Below are positions 56,319 through 64,000 of a stretch of DNA of 64,000 bases, one piece after another. This DNA is from Chloroflexota bacterium (GTDB lineage Bacteria > Chloroflexota > Anaerolineae > Aggregatilineales > Phototrophicaceae). The DNA lies in contig JAPOVL010000034.1 of NCBI GenBank assembly GCA_026708115.1, positions 20,176 through 84,175 on the forward strand. The letters are read 5' to 3'. Positions within the stretch are counted from its first letter, which is position 1. Every line of letters starts with the position of its first letter. The position numbers and the translations under genes were made by a program. The notes under the pieces were generated by a model. It was not told the origin of the DNA, did not search any database, and worked only from the letters and a program-made list of their open reading frames with translations.

Positions 56319-57413
56319 CTATGTCAGTTCGTACCGACGCAGCGCAGCGTGATCAAAGACGACCCCATGCCCAGGATTATTCGACGCCCGCATGACACCG
56401 TCTCGCAACTCGGGTGGATTTTCCATAAACCGTTCCAAACCGAAACTGTGTACCTCCAAGAAAGACGCGTTGGGGATCGCCGCCAGCAAATGCAAATGGA
56501 TTTCGTGAACGCCGTGCGATGTCACCTCCAAGTTGTGCGCGTAGGCCAACTTCGCCACTCGCATCCAGTTGCTGATGCCGCCGATATTGGAGACATCCGG
56601 CTCTGGAAAGGCGATCTTCCCATCCTCAATAGTATGCCGAAATTCGTATACAGTATGCAAGTTTTCGCCTGCCGCAATCGGCAAACCCCCGTCACGGGCT
56701 ATTCGCGCCAAGCCCTTGTAGTCGTCCGGAATCGTCGGTTCTTCCAACCAAAAGACATCATAATCGCGGAATTTGCGGGCAGCCTTGATCGCCGTTTCGG
56801 CGCTCCAGCGCATGTTGGCATCCACCATCAAGGGCACGTCGGGACCAATGAAGTCGCGCACAGCGCGCACGCGCCCAAGATCTTCGGAAAGCTTGTCGCG
56901 TCCGACCTTGATCTTGATCGCTCGAAAGCCCTTGTTGATATTGCAACGCGTCTGCTCTACCAGTTCCTCAGGTCCCAATTGCAAGTCAATCCCGCCGGCA
57001 TAGGCGCGGGCCTGGCCCGAGGACCCCCCGAGCAACTTCCAAAGCGGTGCCTTTTCCTTTTTGCCTTTGAGGTCCCAAAGCGCTATATCTACCGCTGACA
57101 TAGCGAAGGAGACCAATCCGCCCCGACCGACATAGTGCGTATGTCGCCACATCAAGTCCCAGATCTGCTCGATCCGGTCCGCGTCCTTGCCCAATAGTAG
57201 CGGTTTCAAGTCGACTTCGATCAGCGCGCGAATCGCCGCGCCACCGACGCCGATGGTATAAGTGTATCCACAGCCTTCCAACCCGGATTCGGTCGCCAAT
57301 CTCACTAGGACAACCTCAAAGTGAGTCATCATACCATGAGACGCGTCCGTCATGGGATGGGTCAAGGGCAAGCGATAGTGCTGTGTATCAATGCAACGAA
57401 TAGCTGTCTTCAT
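56319..57413 (-). CDS. Enolase-superfamily enzyme, probable 3,6-anhydro-L-galactonate cycloisomerase
   Basis: The 364-residue protein has the mandelate racemase/muconate lactonizing fold: N-terminal capping domain, AIKIKVGRDK (K-x-K), VDANMRW, WLEEPTIPDDY, GENLHTVYEF and a C-terminal HGVHEIHLHLL. GYTYTIGVGG, HYVGRGGLVSFAMSAVDIAL and AYAGGIDLQ match, as far as I recall, the marine cycloisomerase that opens 3,6-anhydro-L-galactonate to 2-keto-3-deoxy-L-galactonate. That step follows oxidation of the sugar released by GH117. It is divergent from dppB, with the operator in between. Another sugar-acid dehydratase role remains possible. Confidence 0.82.
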   Translation of the reverse strand: MKTAIRCIDTQHYRLPLTHPMTDASHGMMTHFEVVLVRLATESGLEGCGYTYTIGVGGAAIRALIEVDLKPLLLGKDADRIEQIWDLMWRHTHYVGRGGLVSFAMSAVDIALWDLKGKKEKAPLWKLLGGSSGQARAYAGGIDLQLGPEELVEQTRCNINKGFRAIKIKVGRDKLSEDLGRVRAVRDFIGPDVPLMVDANMRWSAETAIKAARKFRDYDVFWLEEPTIPDDYKGLARIARDGGLPIAAGENLHTVYEFRHTIEDGKIAFPEPDVSNIGGISNWMRVAKLAYAHNLEVTSHGVHEIHLHLLAAIPNASFLEVHSFGLERFMENPPELRDGVMRASNNPGHGVVFDHAALRRYELT

Positions 57414-57473
57414 AATCTTTGAATAGACACTCTACGGTTCGGGACTGCTTTTGAAACTATTCAAAACACCAAC

Positions 57474-57521
57474 GATTGTCAAGTGTACATTGTTGACAAT
57501 CTGGGATGGCGCTGTTACACT
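57474..57521 (+). promoter_or_regulatory. Divergent promoter region with ATTGT-NN-ACAAT operator (dppB / cycloisomerase)
   Basis: ATTGTTGACAAT (57489-57500) contains the -35 box TTGACA (57493-57498), followed by a 17-base spacer and TACACT (57516-57521), for dppB. On the minus strand TTGACA in the flanking GATTGTCAA (57474-57482) has a 17-base spacer to a weak TAGTTT for the cycloisomerase. GATTGTCAA and TTGACAATC make a larger inverted repeat (57474-57501). One bound regulator could control both directions. Confidence 0.75.
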
Positions 57522-57550
57522 TTCGCTATATCTTCCCAGGCGCACAACTG

Positions 57551-58549
57551 ATGAAGACCTACGTTTTTCAACGCTTTATCTACATGTTATTCTTGCTGTG
57601 GATGGTTTCGGTTGTGACCTTCATCGTGATCCAACTGCCGCCCGGCGATTATCTCTCCACTTATATTGCGCGGCTCGAACAGAATACCGGCGAACAGCTC
57701 GCGGAAGAAATCGTCGAGGCCTTGCGCAGGCAATACGGGCTGGATCTGCCCCTGCATCAGCGTTACTTCAAGTGGTTTGGCCAAGTGCTCCAGGGCGAAT
57801 TCGGCTTTTCCTACGATTATCAGGAACCTGTTCGCGATCTGATCGGCGAACGGCTGATCTTGACGTTCACGATCGCTATCCTCAGCGCGATCTTTACCTA
57901 TGCAGTCGCCATTCCCATTGGCATCTACTCGGCCACGCATCAGTATTCCGTCGGGGATTATGTGGTCTCCATCGTCGGATTCGTCGGCTTGGCGATTCCC
58001 AACTTCATGCTGGCCTTGATCCTCTTATACATCGGGTTCAAATCCTTTGGGCTGAACTTGACCGGACTGTTCTCCCCTGAGTACTTGTACGCACCCTGGA
58101 CTCTGGCAAAGATCGGTGATCTCCTCCTGCATCTGCCCATCCCGGTCATCGTCGTAGGCACAGCGGGGACCGCCGGGCTGATTCGTGTCTTGCGCGGCAC
58201 CTTGCTGGACGAATTGAACAAACAGTACGTCATCACTGCCAGGAGCAAGGGCGTGGGGGAAGTTACGCTCCTGTTCAAGTATCCGGTCCGGGTGGCACTG
58301 AACCCCATCGTCAGTAGCCTGGCTTGGCTGTTCCCGTCTCTGATATCGGGCGGAACTATCACTGCTATTGTGCTGGGCTTGCCAACGGCGGGCCCAATGC
58401 TCTATCGCGCCTTAATCACGCAGGATACATTTTTGACGGCGACCTTATTGATGTTCGTCACCATCTTGACGGTGATCGGCACAACTGTCTCCGATATTCT
58501 TCTGGTGATCGTCGATCCACGCATACGCATGGAACGCGCCGCGAGTTGA
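57551..58549 (+). CDS. dppB: Peptide/oligosaccharide ABC permease, DppB type
   Basis: The 332-residue membrane protein from MKTYVFQRFIYMLFLLWMVS has six helices. The DppB family features are FIVIQLPPGDY, LDLPLHQRYFKWF and the EAA-type loop with YVITARSKGVGEVTLLFKYPVR. It pairs with DppC, 12 bases downstream. The ATPases are encoded 13 kb away at 44.6 kb. Confidence 0.93.
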   Translation: MKTYVFQRFIYMLFLLWMVSVVTFIVIQLPPGDYLSTYIARLEQNTGEQLAEEIVEALRRQYGLDLPLHQRYFKWFGQVLQGEFGFSYDYQEPVRDLIGERLILTFTIAILSAIFTYAVAIPIGIYSATHQYSVGDYVVSIVGFVGLAIPNFMLALILLYIGFKSFGLNLTGLFSPEYLYAPWTLAKIGDLLLHLPIPVIVVGTAGTAGLIRVLRGTLLDELNKQYVITARSKGVGEVTLLFKYPVRVALNPIVSSLAWLFPSLISGGTITAIVLGLPTAGPMLYRALITQDTFLTATLLMFVTILTVIGTTVSDILLVIVDPRIRMERAAS

Positions 58550-58561
58550 GAGGAAGACATT

Positions 58562-59707
58562 TTGTTACGCTTGATCGGCTTAAAGCGGCCCAAGGCTAAG
58601 TTAGAATCCGCCGAATTCAATGAGGCATATTACCTGGCGTCGCAACGGCAACTGGTTTGGCGCAAGTTCCGCCGGCATCGCCTGGCTATGTCCTCGCTGG
58701 TGGTGGTCATCTTTCTCTATTCCCTGGCCATATTCTCCGAGTTCTTCACCATCAACGACTACCAGAAGCGCCATGTCGCCTATGCCAAAGCGCCGCCGCA
58801 AGCGCTTCATTTTATCGATGAGGCCGGCAATTTCCACCTGGTTCCCTTCATTTATCAGTTAAAGCAGGAACTGGATATGGAGACCCTGCGGCGGAATTAC
58901 ACGGAAGACAGATCGAAACGTTATCACTTGAGGTTCTTTGTAGAAGGACTGCCGTACAAGCTGCTGGGCATCTTTGATACAAATATTCATATCGTTGGTG
59001 TTGACGCGCCCGCCGTTTATTTCCCTTTTGGCACGGATGAATTGGGACGAGATCTATACTCTCGCACCATAATTGGCGCTCGCATATCGCTCTCCATCGG
59101 CTTTATCAGCGTCGTTATCAGCTTTTGCTTCGGCTGTCTGATAGGCGGCATTTCCGGCTATTTCGGCGGAAAGGTCGATGTCGTCGCCCAGCGCGTCATT
59201 GAGTTCATTGTCTCAATTCCGCAGTTGCCGCTATGGATGGCGCTCTCAGCGGCTTTGCCACCCCAATGGTCATCCATACAAGACTACCTCGCCATAAGCA
59301 CAGTTTTAGCAGTGTTGAGCTGGCCGCCGCTGGCGCGCGCTGTCCGTGGCAAATTGCTGGAATTGCGCGAAGCCGATTTTGTCATGGCGGCCCGTATTTC
59401 CAACATGGGCGACTACGAGATCATTGTTAAACACTTGCTGCCCTCATTCGCCAGCTTCCTGATCGTCGTCCTCAGTTTGTCCGTGCCGGGCATGATCCTC
59501 GCCGAGACAGCTCTGAGCTTCCTCCAAATAGGCATCCGTCCGCCAGCCGTCAGCTGGGGGGTTTTGCTGCAAGACGCGCAAAACATCCGCGCCTTGAGCC
59601 AGAGCCCCTGGTTGCTGATTCCCGGCCTCTTTGTGATCGTGACCGTATTGAGCTTTAACTTCCTCGGCGACGGACTGCGCGACGCCGCTGATCCATATAA
59701 ACAGTAG
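58562..59707 (+). CDS. dppC: Peptide/oligosaccharide ABC permease, DppC type
   Basis: The 381-residue permease starts at TTG after GAGAGGAAG. An N-terminal helix (SLVVVIFLYSLAIFSEFF) is followed by an unusually long extracytoplasmic segment (~residues 60-150). The DppC core follows with FGTDELGRDLYSRTIIGARISL, the EAA loop (LREADFVMAARISNMGDYEI) and the typical ending FNFLGDGLRDAADPYK. The long loop is longer than in E. coli DppC and may dock the large binding proteins of this locus. Confidence 0.93.
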   Translation: MLRLIGLKRPKAKLESAEFNEAYYLASQRQLVWRKFRRHRLAMSSLVVVIFLYSLAIFSEFFTINDYQKRHVAYAKAPPQALHFIDEAGNFHLVPFIYQLKQELDMETLRRNYTEDRSKRYHLRFFVEGLPYKLLGIFDTNIHIVGVDAPAVYFPFGTDELGRDLYSRTIIGARISLSIGFISVVISFCFGCLIGGISGYFGGKVDVVAQRVIEFIVSIPQLPLWMALSAALPPQWSSIQDYLAISTVLAVLSWPPLARAVRGKLLELREADFVMAARISNMGDYEIIVKHLLPSFASFLIVVLSLSVPGMILAETALSFLQIGIRPPAVSWGVLLQDAQNIRALSQSPWLLIPGLFVIVTVLSFNFLGDGLRDAADPYKQ

Positions 59708-59741
59708 CGCCTTCGTTTATCCAAATACGGGGTCAGACCAA

Positions 59742-60350
59742 ATGCCCGCGATTGAAATCTATCGCACCTTGCCAGAACAAATCGCAGCGCGTCTGCGACA
59801 AGATGTACTGTCGAGCAAGCTCAAGCCGGGCGATCCCCTGCGCGAGATTGATCTTTCTGAACGATTCGGCGTCAGCCGAGGTCCAGTGCGCGAGGCCTTT
59901 CGTCAATTGTCACAGCAAGGTCTGCTGGTATTGGAACCGAACAAGGGCGTGCGCGTGGCGCAAAACCCGAGCGTGGAAGTGCGCCCCTTGGTCGTCGAAC
60001 TGCGCCGCAAGATCGAGATCTTCGTGCTCGACAGTATTTTCGAACGCATCACTACGGAAGATCTCGAAGACTGGGATGCCATTCTGGCCGATATCAAGTC
60101 AGCCTGCGAGTCCTCCGATGTTGATGCCTTGACCGAACACGATCTGCGCTTCCACCAGGCAATCATTCGCAGCCACGATGATAAAGACCTCTTCGCACTC
60201 TGGCAGCCGATCGCCATGCGTATGATGATGCGCTACAATCGCCTCGACGACATCATGGAGAGCTACCGTGAGCATAAGCGCATTCTGGACGCGATTCGCG
60301 CGGATGACAAACAAGTCGCTATCAAGGCGCTGGAAGACAATATACAGTAG
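59742..60350 (+). CDS. GntR-family regulator, FCD type
   Basis: The 202-residue protein has an N-terminal winged helix (LRQDVLSSKLKPGDPLREI, then LSERFGVSRGPVREAFRQL) and a helical C-terminal FCD ligand domain with EHDLRFHQAIIRSH and EHKRILDAIRADD, whose histidines commonly hold a metal and sugar acid. It follows dppC by 34 bases. FadR/FCD proteins bind palindromes of the TTGT-NN-ACAA kind, and the window holds four ATTGT-NN-ACAAT sites at this locus, so autoregulated control of the pathway is likely. An effector such as 3,6-anhydro-L-galactonate or 2-keto-3-deoxy-galactonate is inference. Confidence 0.9.
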   Translation: MPAIEIYRTLPEQIAARLRQDVLSSKLKPGDPLREIDLSERFGVSRGPVREAFRQLSQQGLLVLEPNKGVRVAQNPSVEVRPLVVELRRKIEIFVLDSIFERITTEDLEDWDAILADIKSACESSDVDALTEHDLRFHQAIIRSHDDKDLFALWQPIAMRMMMRYNRLDDIMESYREHKRILDAIRADDKQVAIKALEDNIQ

Positions 60351-60484
60351 TCGGCTCAGTATGATTTCCTGTGCTTCCACATTCTCGATCAAAATTGCCA
60401 ATATGTTTTGCTCGAAAGGCAGCAGCCGCTATCGACCAGAAACAAGAACAACAAAGTCGTGCGACTCCAAAGTAAAACTTGGCC

Positions 60485-60510
60485 GTAGGGGCGAGCCTTG
60501 GCTCGCCTCC
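60485..60510. repeat. GTAGGGGCGAGCC hairpin
   Basis: GTAGGGGCGAGCCTTGGCTC followed by GCC forms a short hairpin (GGCGAGCC-TT-GGCTCGCC). It is nearly the same as the start of the element at 44175 but lacks its right arm. The 60351-60583 gap otherwise shows nothing. Confidence 0.5.
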
Positions 60511-60583
60511 ACAATCACCCTGCGATTTCTTGCACGACTCAATTTGAATTGCTGAGACTTTGCATTAACGAGGGGACCCCAAT

Positions 60584-61600
60584 ATGGCGCAAGCGACATT
60601 CTACGAAGGGGATCGAACAATCCGCGTAGGCGAAAGCCAGCCGATCGAACCCGGACCGGGCGAAGTACAATTGCAGGTTTCTCATTGCGGCATCTGCGGA
60701 ACCGACTTGCATATATTCCACGGGGCCATGGACGGCCGCGTGACGATGCCCGCGGTGCTGGGCCACGAAATGTCCGGTACGATTATTCAGGTCGGACCCG
60801 GAGTCGACGATTTTGCCACCGGGGATCGAGTCGTGGTAATGCCCTTAGCGCCCTGCCATGATTGCCCGGCCTGCGCTGCAGGACATAGCCACATTTGCCA
60901 CAATCTTAACTTTCTTGGCATAGACACGCCGGGCGCTTTTCAATCGTATTGGACCGTGCCTGCTGAGACACTACACCCCTTGCCGGCAAACTTATCGCTC
61001 AAGCATGGCGCCTTGATTGAGCCACTGGCGGTCGCCTGTCACGATGTACGCCTGGCGCAGGTCAAAGCGGGTGATCATGTGGTCGTAGTGGGTGGCGGAC
61101 CAATAGGCATGCTGGTTGCGCTGGTGGCCAAACAATATGGCGCTGAAGTAATCGTTTCTGAAATTAATCCCTATCGCGTAACATTGGCGCAGGACTTAGG
61201 CTTGACAGCCGTGAATCCGCAGGAAGTTGACCTGGTCAAGCTGGTCATGGGAGAGACGAAGGGCGCGGGCGCCGACATCGTCTTCGAAGTATCGGGATCA
61301 GGGGCGGGCGCCGCGATAATGACCGAACTGCTGCGCGCGCGCGGTCTGGCGGTGATTGTTGCCATCTTCGCCCAAAAGCCGGAGATAGACCTGTTCCGGT
61401 TTTTCTGGCGAGAGCTCCGTTTACGGGGTGTGCGCGTATACGAATCGCGTGATTTTGCCGATGCCATCGCTTTGGCAGCCCAGGGCGACCTGCCGCTTGA
61501 TCAATTGATCACCGATATACGACCGCTCGGGGCCTTGAAGTCGGGCTTTGAAGATATGGAACGCGGTGGAGAAGTCATGAAGATACTGTTGGAGCTGTAA
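60584..61600 (+). CDS. Zinc-type medium-chain dehydrogenase, candidate 2-keto-3-deoxy-L-galactonate dehydrogenase
   Basis: The 338-residue MDR protein has SHCGICGTDLHIFHG (catalytic zinc Cys), VLGHEMSGTI (zinc His-Glu), a structural zinc loop with four cysteines (APCHDCPACAAGHSHICHN) and the Rossmann motif VVVGGGPIGML. It oxidises a secondary alcohol of a sugar or sugar acid with NAD(P). GAGGGGA precedes the ATG, and its stop is directly followed by the SDR start. In the anhydrogalactose route an oxidation followed by a KduD-like reduction turns L-KDGal into D-KDG. This pair fits, but other sorbitol/threonine-dehydrogenase-like roles are possible. Confidence 0.83.
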   Translation: MAQATFYEGDRTIRVGESQPIEPGPGEVQLQVSHCGICGTDLHIFHGAMDGRVTMPAVLGHEMSGTIIQVGPGVDDFATGDRVVVMPLAPCHDCPACAAGHSHICHNLNFLGIDTPGAFQSYWTVPAETLHPLPANLSLKHGALIEPLAVACHDVRLAQVKAGDHVVVVGGGPIGMLVALVAKQYGAEVIVSEINPYRVTLAQDLGLTAVNPQEVDLVKLVMGETKGAGADIVFEVSGSGAGAAIMTELLRARGLAVIVAIFAQKPEIDLFRFFWRELRLRGVRVYESRDFADAIALAAQGDLPLDQLITDIRPLGALKSGFEDMERGGEVMKILLEL

Positions 61601-62371
61601 ATGAACGTACTCGATCAGTTTCGCCTGGATGGGAAAACAGCGCTCGTCACCGGCGCTCGCCGGGGTATCGGCATGGCGATGGCCATCGCCCTGGCGGAAG
61701 CGGGCGCGGATATCATCGCTGTCAGCGCCAACATGGAAGCGAGCGGAAGCACGATAGAGAAAGAAGTGAAAGCCCTCGACCGTCGATTCGCCGCTTACCG
61801 CTGCAACTTTGCCGACCGCCAGGACCTGTATAGGTTTATCCAACAAGTCAAAAGCGATCAGCCGGGCATAGATATCCTGGTCAATAACGCCGGCACAGTG
61901 CTTAGGGAACCGGCCGAGCGGCACCCGGACGAATACTGGGACAAGATCATCGAGACCAATTTGAGCGCGCAGTTCGCGCTCAGTCGCGAGCTGGGCAAGG
62001 ACATGCTGGCTCGCGGAAGCGGCAAAATCATATTCACCGCCTCACTCCTTACTTTTCAAGGCGGGATCACGGTGCCCGGATATGCCGCCAGCAAGGGCGG
62101 CGTCGGCCAGTTGACCAAAGCGCTCGCCAATGAATGGGCGGGACGCGGCATAAACGTCAATGCCATCGCCCCGGGCTATGTGCGGACTGATGTTACCGAA
62201 GCGCTGCAAAACAATCCGGAGCGCTACCAAGCGATTTTGGAGCGGATCCCGGCTGGGCGCTGGGGCCATATTGACGACTTCAAAGGGCCTGCGGTATTCC
62301 TCGCCTCCCCCGCTTCCGATTTCGTCAACGGCGAAATCCTGGTTGTCGACGGTGGCTGGATGGGTCGCTAG
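61601..62371 (+). CDS. KduD-like short-chain dehydrogenase
   Basis: The 256-residue SDR has TGARRGIGMAMAIAL (cofactor loop), NNAG in DILVNNAGTVLREPAE, catalytic SLLTFQGGITVPGYAASKGG (Ser, Tyr, Lys) and the ending NGEILVVDGGWMGR. The LTFQGG and RIPAGRWGHIDD stretches are those of KduD (2-deoxy-D-gluconate 3-dehydrogenase / DKI reductase). It starts directly at the base after the MDR stop, so the two are one functional unit. Proposed role: reduction of the 2,5-diketo intermediate to 2-keto-3-deoxy-D-gluconate. Confidence 0.87.
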   Translation: MNVLDQFRLDGKTALVTGARRGIGMAMAIALAEAGADIIAVSANMEASGSTIEKEVKALDRRFAAYRCNFADRQDLYRFIQQVKSDQPGIDILVNNAGTVLREPAERHPDEYWDKIIETNLSAQFALSRELGKDMLARGSGKIIFTASLLTFQGGITVPGYAASKGGVGQLTKALANEWAGRGINVNAIAPGYVRTDVTEALQNNPERYQAILERIPAGRWGHIDDFKGPAVFLASPASDFVNGEILVVDGGWMGR

Positions 62372-62380
62372 CCGCGGAAA

Positions 62381-62572
62381 AAGGCTTGTCCGATGGTGAT
62401 GATTGTACCTAATGCAAACCAGGGCAATGCCGAAACGATACCAGGTGCATGGTCAATCCTTGTGCAAGACAACAGAATACAACGATATACGGACCCTTCC
62501 CTCTTTATGGGGGAAAGGGCCGGGGGATGGGGGTAGAAACGACGGCATTTGGTCGGAGTGCCGGAGAAGCCT
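62381..62572. mobile_element. MITE-like element, copy 3
   Basis: The left end AAGGCTTGTCCGATGGT and right end AGTGCCGGAGAAGCCT are inverted versions of the ends of copies 1 and 2, with a few mismatches. Inside is TTCCCTCTTTATGGGGGAAA followed by GGGCCGGGGGATGGGGGTAG, the shared GC-rich core. It sits between the convergent ends of the SDR and GH117 genes, so it may also serve as a two-way terminator. Confidence 0.65.
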
Positions 62573-62588
62573 AAAAGCTACGTTTCGC

Positions 62589-63824
62589 CTAAGTTCCTGA
62601 TGTAGCTTTGTCAAAGTCCGCTTGTTCGGCCAGGATACGCTGCCGCCATGCGCCCGGCAATTTGACCTCAGGCTGGAACCAAGACGCCTCGTGCCAGTGA
62701 AGATTGCTGCGCTTGAACTCGGGTCTGTCGGCATCGCGCGACAAGGCGCAGTCGAAGCGCACAATGTATAAGCCTTTATTCGTATTCGGCGTCTGCGGAA
62801 TGATATGACTTAGGCCCCAGGTTATGCCCCGCCCGTCCCCCTGATCCGCAAAGGCGTCGGGACAAAAAGGACCGGGCGCGTGAGGCGACAGTTGCACATG
62901 CGCCTTCGGCTCGAAGTTCAGCCCGTCCGGGGCAAACTGTATGGTGTCTTTCTCCGGTCCATCCTGGATGAGCAAGGCGGCGATGCCACCTTCAAAGGGC
63001 CAGAGCATCGTCTCGTGGCCCGAATTGCTGACAGGATTGAGTTCAGATTTGATGAATGGCCCCTCTGGATGGTCGGCGATGGCAACACCCTGCGCCCGCA
63101 GCAGGTTCCCCGGCGACTTATCGGCCGGCGAACCCTTGTAATAGACCCAGATCTTTCCTTGATACACCAGCGGATAGGGATCGTGAATGGCGCAACTATC
63201 CCATTCGCCGGGCTCGCCTTGCGGGATCACGGGTCGATCAAGCCGCGTCCAGGGTCCATCAGGCGAATCTGACCAGGCAGCGCTCACGTTCACGCAGTCA
63301 TTCTCTCGCCACATCGTAGTGAATGTCTGGTAGTAGAGATAGTAGCGTCCGTCAAACAGCAACACATCCGGCGTTGATAGCGAGCGATCTCCATAACTTC
63401 CCTTGGGCGCGCGCGGCACGGCGACGCCTTGTTCTTCCCAGTGGAAACCATCCTTTGAGGTGGCATAACAGATATCAGCGAGATCCCAATCCACCACCGG
63501 GATCTCATCATTGGCTTTGTCGATGTGAAAGCGCCCGACCGGCATGTGATTCGTGCGACGCCGGGTATACCAGACATAATAAGTGTCGCCGATTTTGAGA
63601 ACTTTGGAGGGATCGCGCCTCGAAACCGACAGCTCTGTGTTGTCAATGCCGATGCCAGTAACCGGAGAGTACCGGAAGGTCGTATAGAACGGGTTGTCGA
63701 CGTCTTGCATTTGGCTCCACATATCATACAGGCGGTGCATGGCTGCGCTCAGCGGTCGGTCGGTCGGCTTCTCTTTCGGCAAAAAGCCTGGAAACGCAGA
63801 AGTCGATTTTCTTTCACTGTTCAT
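62589..63824 (-). CDS. GH117 family 3,6-anhydro-L-galactosidase-like enzyme (second copy)
   Basis: The 411-residue protein starts MNSERKSTSAFPG after AGGAG. It follows the GH117 pattern closely: LSAAMHRLYD, NPFYTTFRYS, RRDPSKVLKIGDTYYVWYTR, WDLADICYATSKDGFHWEE, STPDVLLFDGRYYLYYQ, AIHDPYPLVYQGKIWVYYKG and NSGHETMLWPF. GH117 enzymes release 3,6-anhydro-L-galactose from the non-reducing end of neoagaro- or related oligosaccharides. It has no signal peptide, so it acts on imported sugars. It has its own promoter with the locus operator. Confidence 0.9.
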   Translation of the reverse strand: MNSERKSTSAFPGFLPKEKPTDRPLSAAMHRLYDMWSQMQDVDNPFYTTFRYSPVTGIGIDNTELSVSRRDPSKVLKIGDTYYVWYTRRRTNHMPVGRFHIDKANDEIPVVDWDLADICYATSKDGFHWEEQGVAVPRAPKGSYGDRSLSTPDVLLFDGRYYLYYQTFTTMWRENDCVNVSAAWSDSPDGPWTRLDRPVIPQGEPGEWDSCAIHDPYPLVYQGKIWVYYKGSPADKSPGNLLRAQGVAIADHPEGPFIKSELNPVSNSGHETMLWPFEGGIAALLIQDGPEKDTIQFAPDGLNFEPKAHVQLSPHAPGPFCPDAFADQGDGRGITWGLSHIIPQTPNTNKGLYIVRFDCALSRDADRPEFKRSNLHWHEASWFQPEVKLPGAWRQRILAEQADFDKATSGT

Positions 63825-63900
63825 GGGATCTCCTGGGACGAACGCACGCGCATATACTCGGAGTTTTGACTTGGCTAAGGACCAACGGGTTAATATGTAA

Positions 63901-63929
63901 ATTGTAGACAATTAACATTGCCCTGTCAA
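63901..63929 (-). promoter_or_regulatory. GH117 promoter with ATTGT-NN-ACAAT operator
   Basis: On the minus strand TTGACA (63929-63924), 17-base spacer, TACAAT (63906-63901). The -10 box is the right half of ATTGTCTACAAT (63912-63901), the same layout as the dppD promoter at 44537-44565. The 63930-64000 remainder shows no gene. Confidence 0.75.
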
Positions 63930-64000
63930 ATCCATAGAATGGTGTGGGTGTATTTCAATATTTTGGCACAATTGGCACTGTATCAAAATTCGTCATTATC

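Overview
The window reads as a chromosomal segment of a Chloroflexota-like bacterium, probably marine or host-associated. This placement is inference. It rests on a coenzyme F420 gene set, ABC sugar and peptide transporters of a type common in Anaerolineae-like genomes, Thr/Pro-rich lipoproteins, and many small intergenic repeats of the GTAGGGGCGA type. There is no rRNA, CRISPR array, phage or transposase gene. Two tRNAs (Leu-CAG, Val-UAC) are present.

Region 1 (1-23,400, all minus strand, reading right to left) is a purine-catabolism cluster resembling the E. coli yge/xdh/ssnA cluster. It holds folD, an 8-oxoguanine-deaminase-like enzyme, adenine deaminase, YgeY, YgeW, carbamate kinase, a threonine synthase, a glycosyltransferase, a PLP enzyme, SsnA, and a xanthine-dehydrogenase-type enzyme whose FAD and 2Fe-2S subunits are fused. 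A block for coenzyme F420 sits in the middle (npdG, cofE, a nitroreductase, cofD, cofC, an LLM-type oxidoreductase). A roughly 95-bp repeat fills many of the gaps between genes and often supplies the ribosome binding site of the next gene.

Region 2 (23,500-47,400) is mostly housekeeping and sugar metabolism: a guanylate-kinase-like protein, YgfZ, an FtsB/DivIC-like protein, tRNA-Leu, an SH3/beta-lactamase-fold protein, GalT, a MaoC-type hydratase, a maltose-type ABC transporter (MalE, MalF, MalG), a DUF971 protein, a lipoprotein, a six-hairpin glycosidase-like protein, an ABC exporter, a methyltransferase, ArgS, Dcd, tRNA-Val, two peptide-type ABC ATPases and a small membrane protein.

Region 3 (47,400-64,000, plus the ATPase genes at 44.6 kb) looks like a locus for taking up and breaking down red-algal galactan oligosaccharides. 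It has two GH117-like glycosidases, a sulfatase, a second glycosidase-like protein, two paralogous family-5 solute-binding proteins, DppB/DppC permeases, an enolase-superfamily enzyme closely resembling 3,6-anhydro-L-galactonate cycloisomerase, a zinc-type dehydrogenase and a KduD-like reductase. A GntR/FCD regulator is encoded inside. The 12-bp palindrome ATTGT-NN-ACAAT occurs at four places, in or near the promoters of the transcription units, including the distant ATPase operon. This suggests one regulon that ties the split transporter together.

Three copies of a MITE with AAGGCTTGTCC-type inverted ends, plus other palindromic elements, occupy most of the long intergenic gaps.
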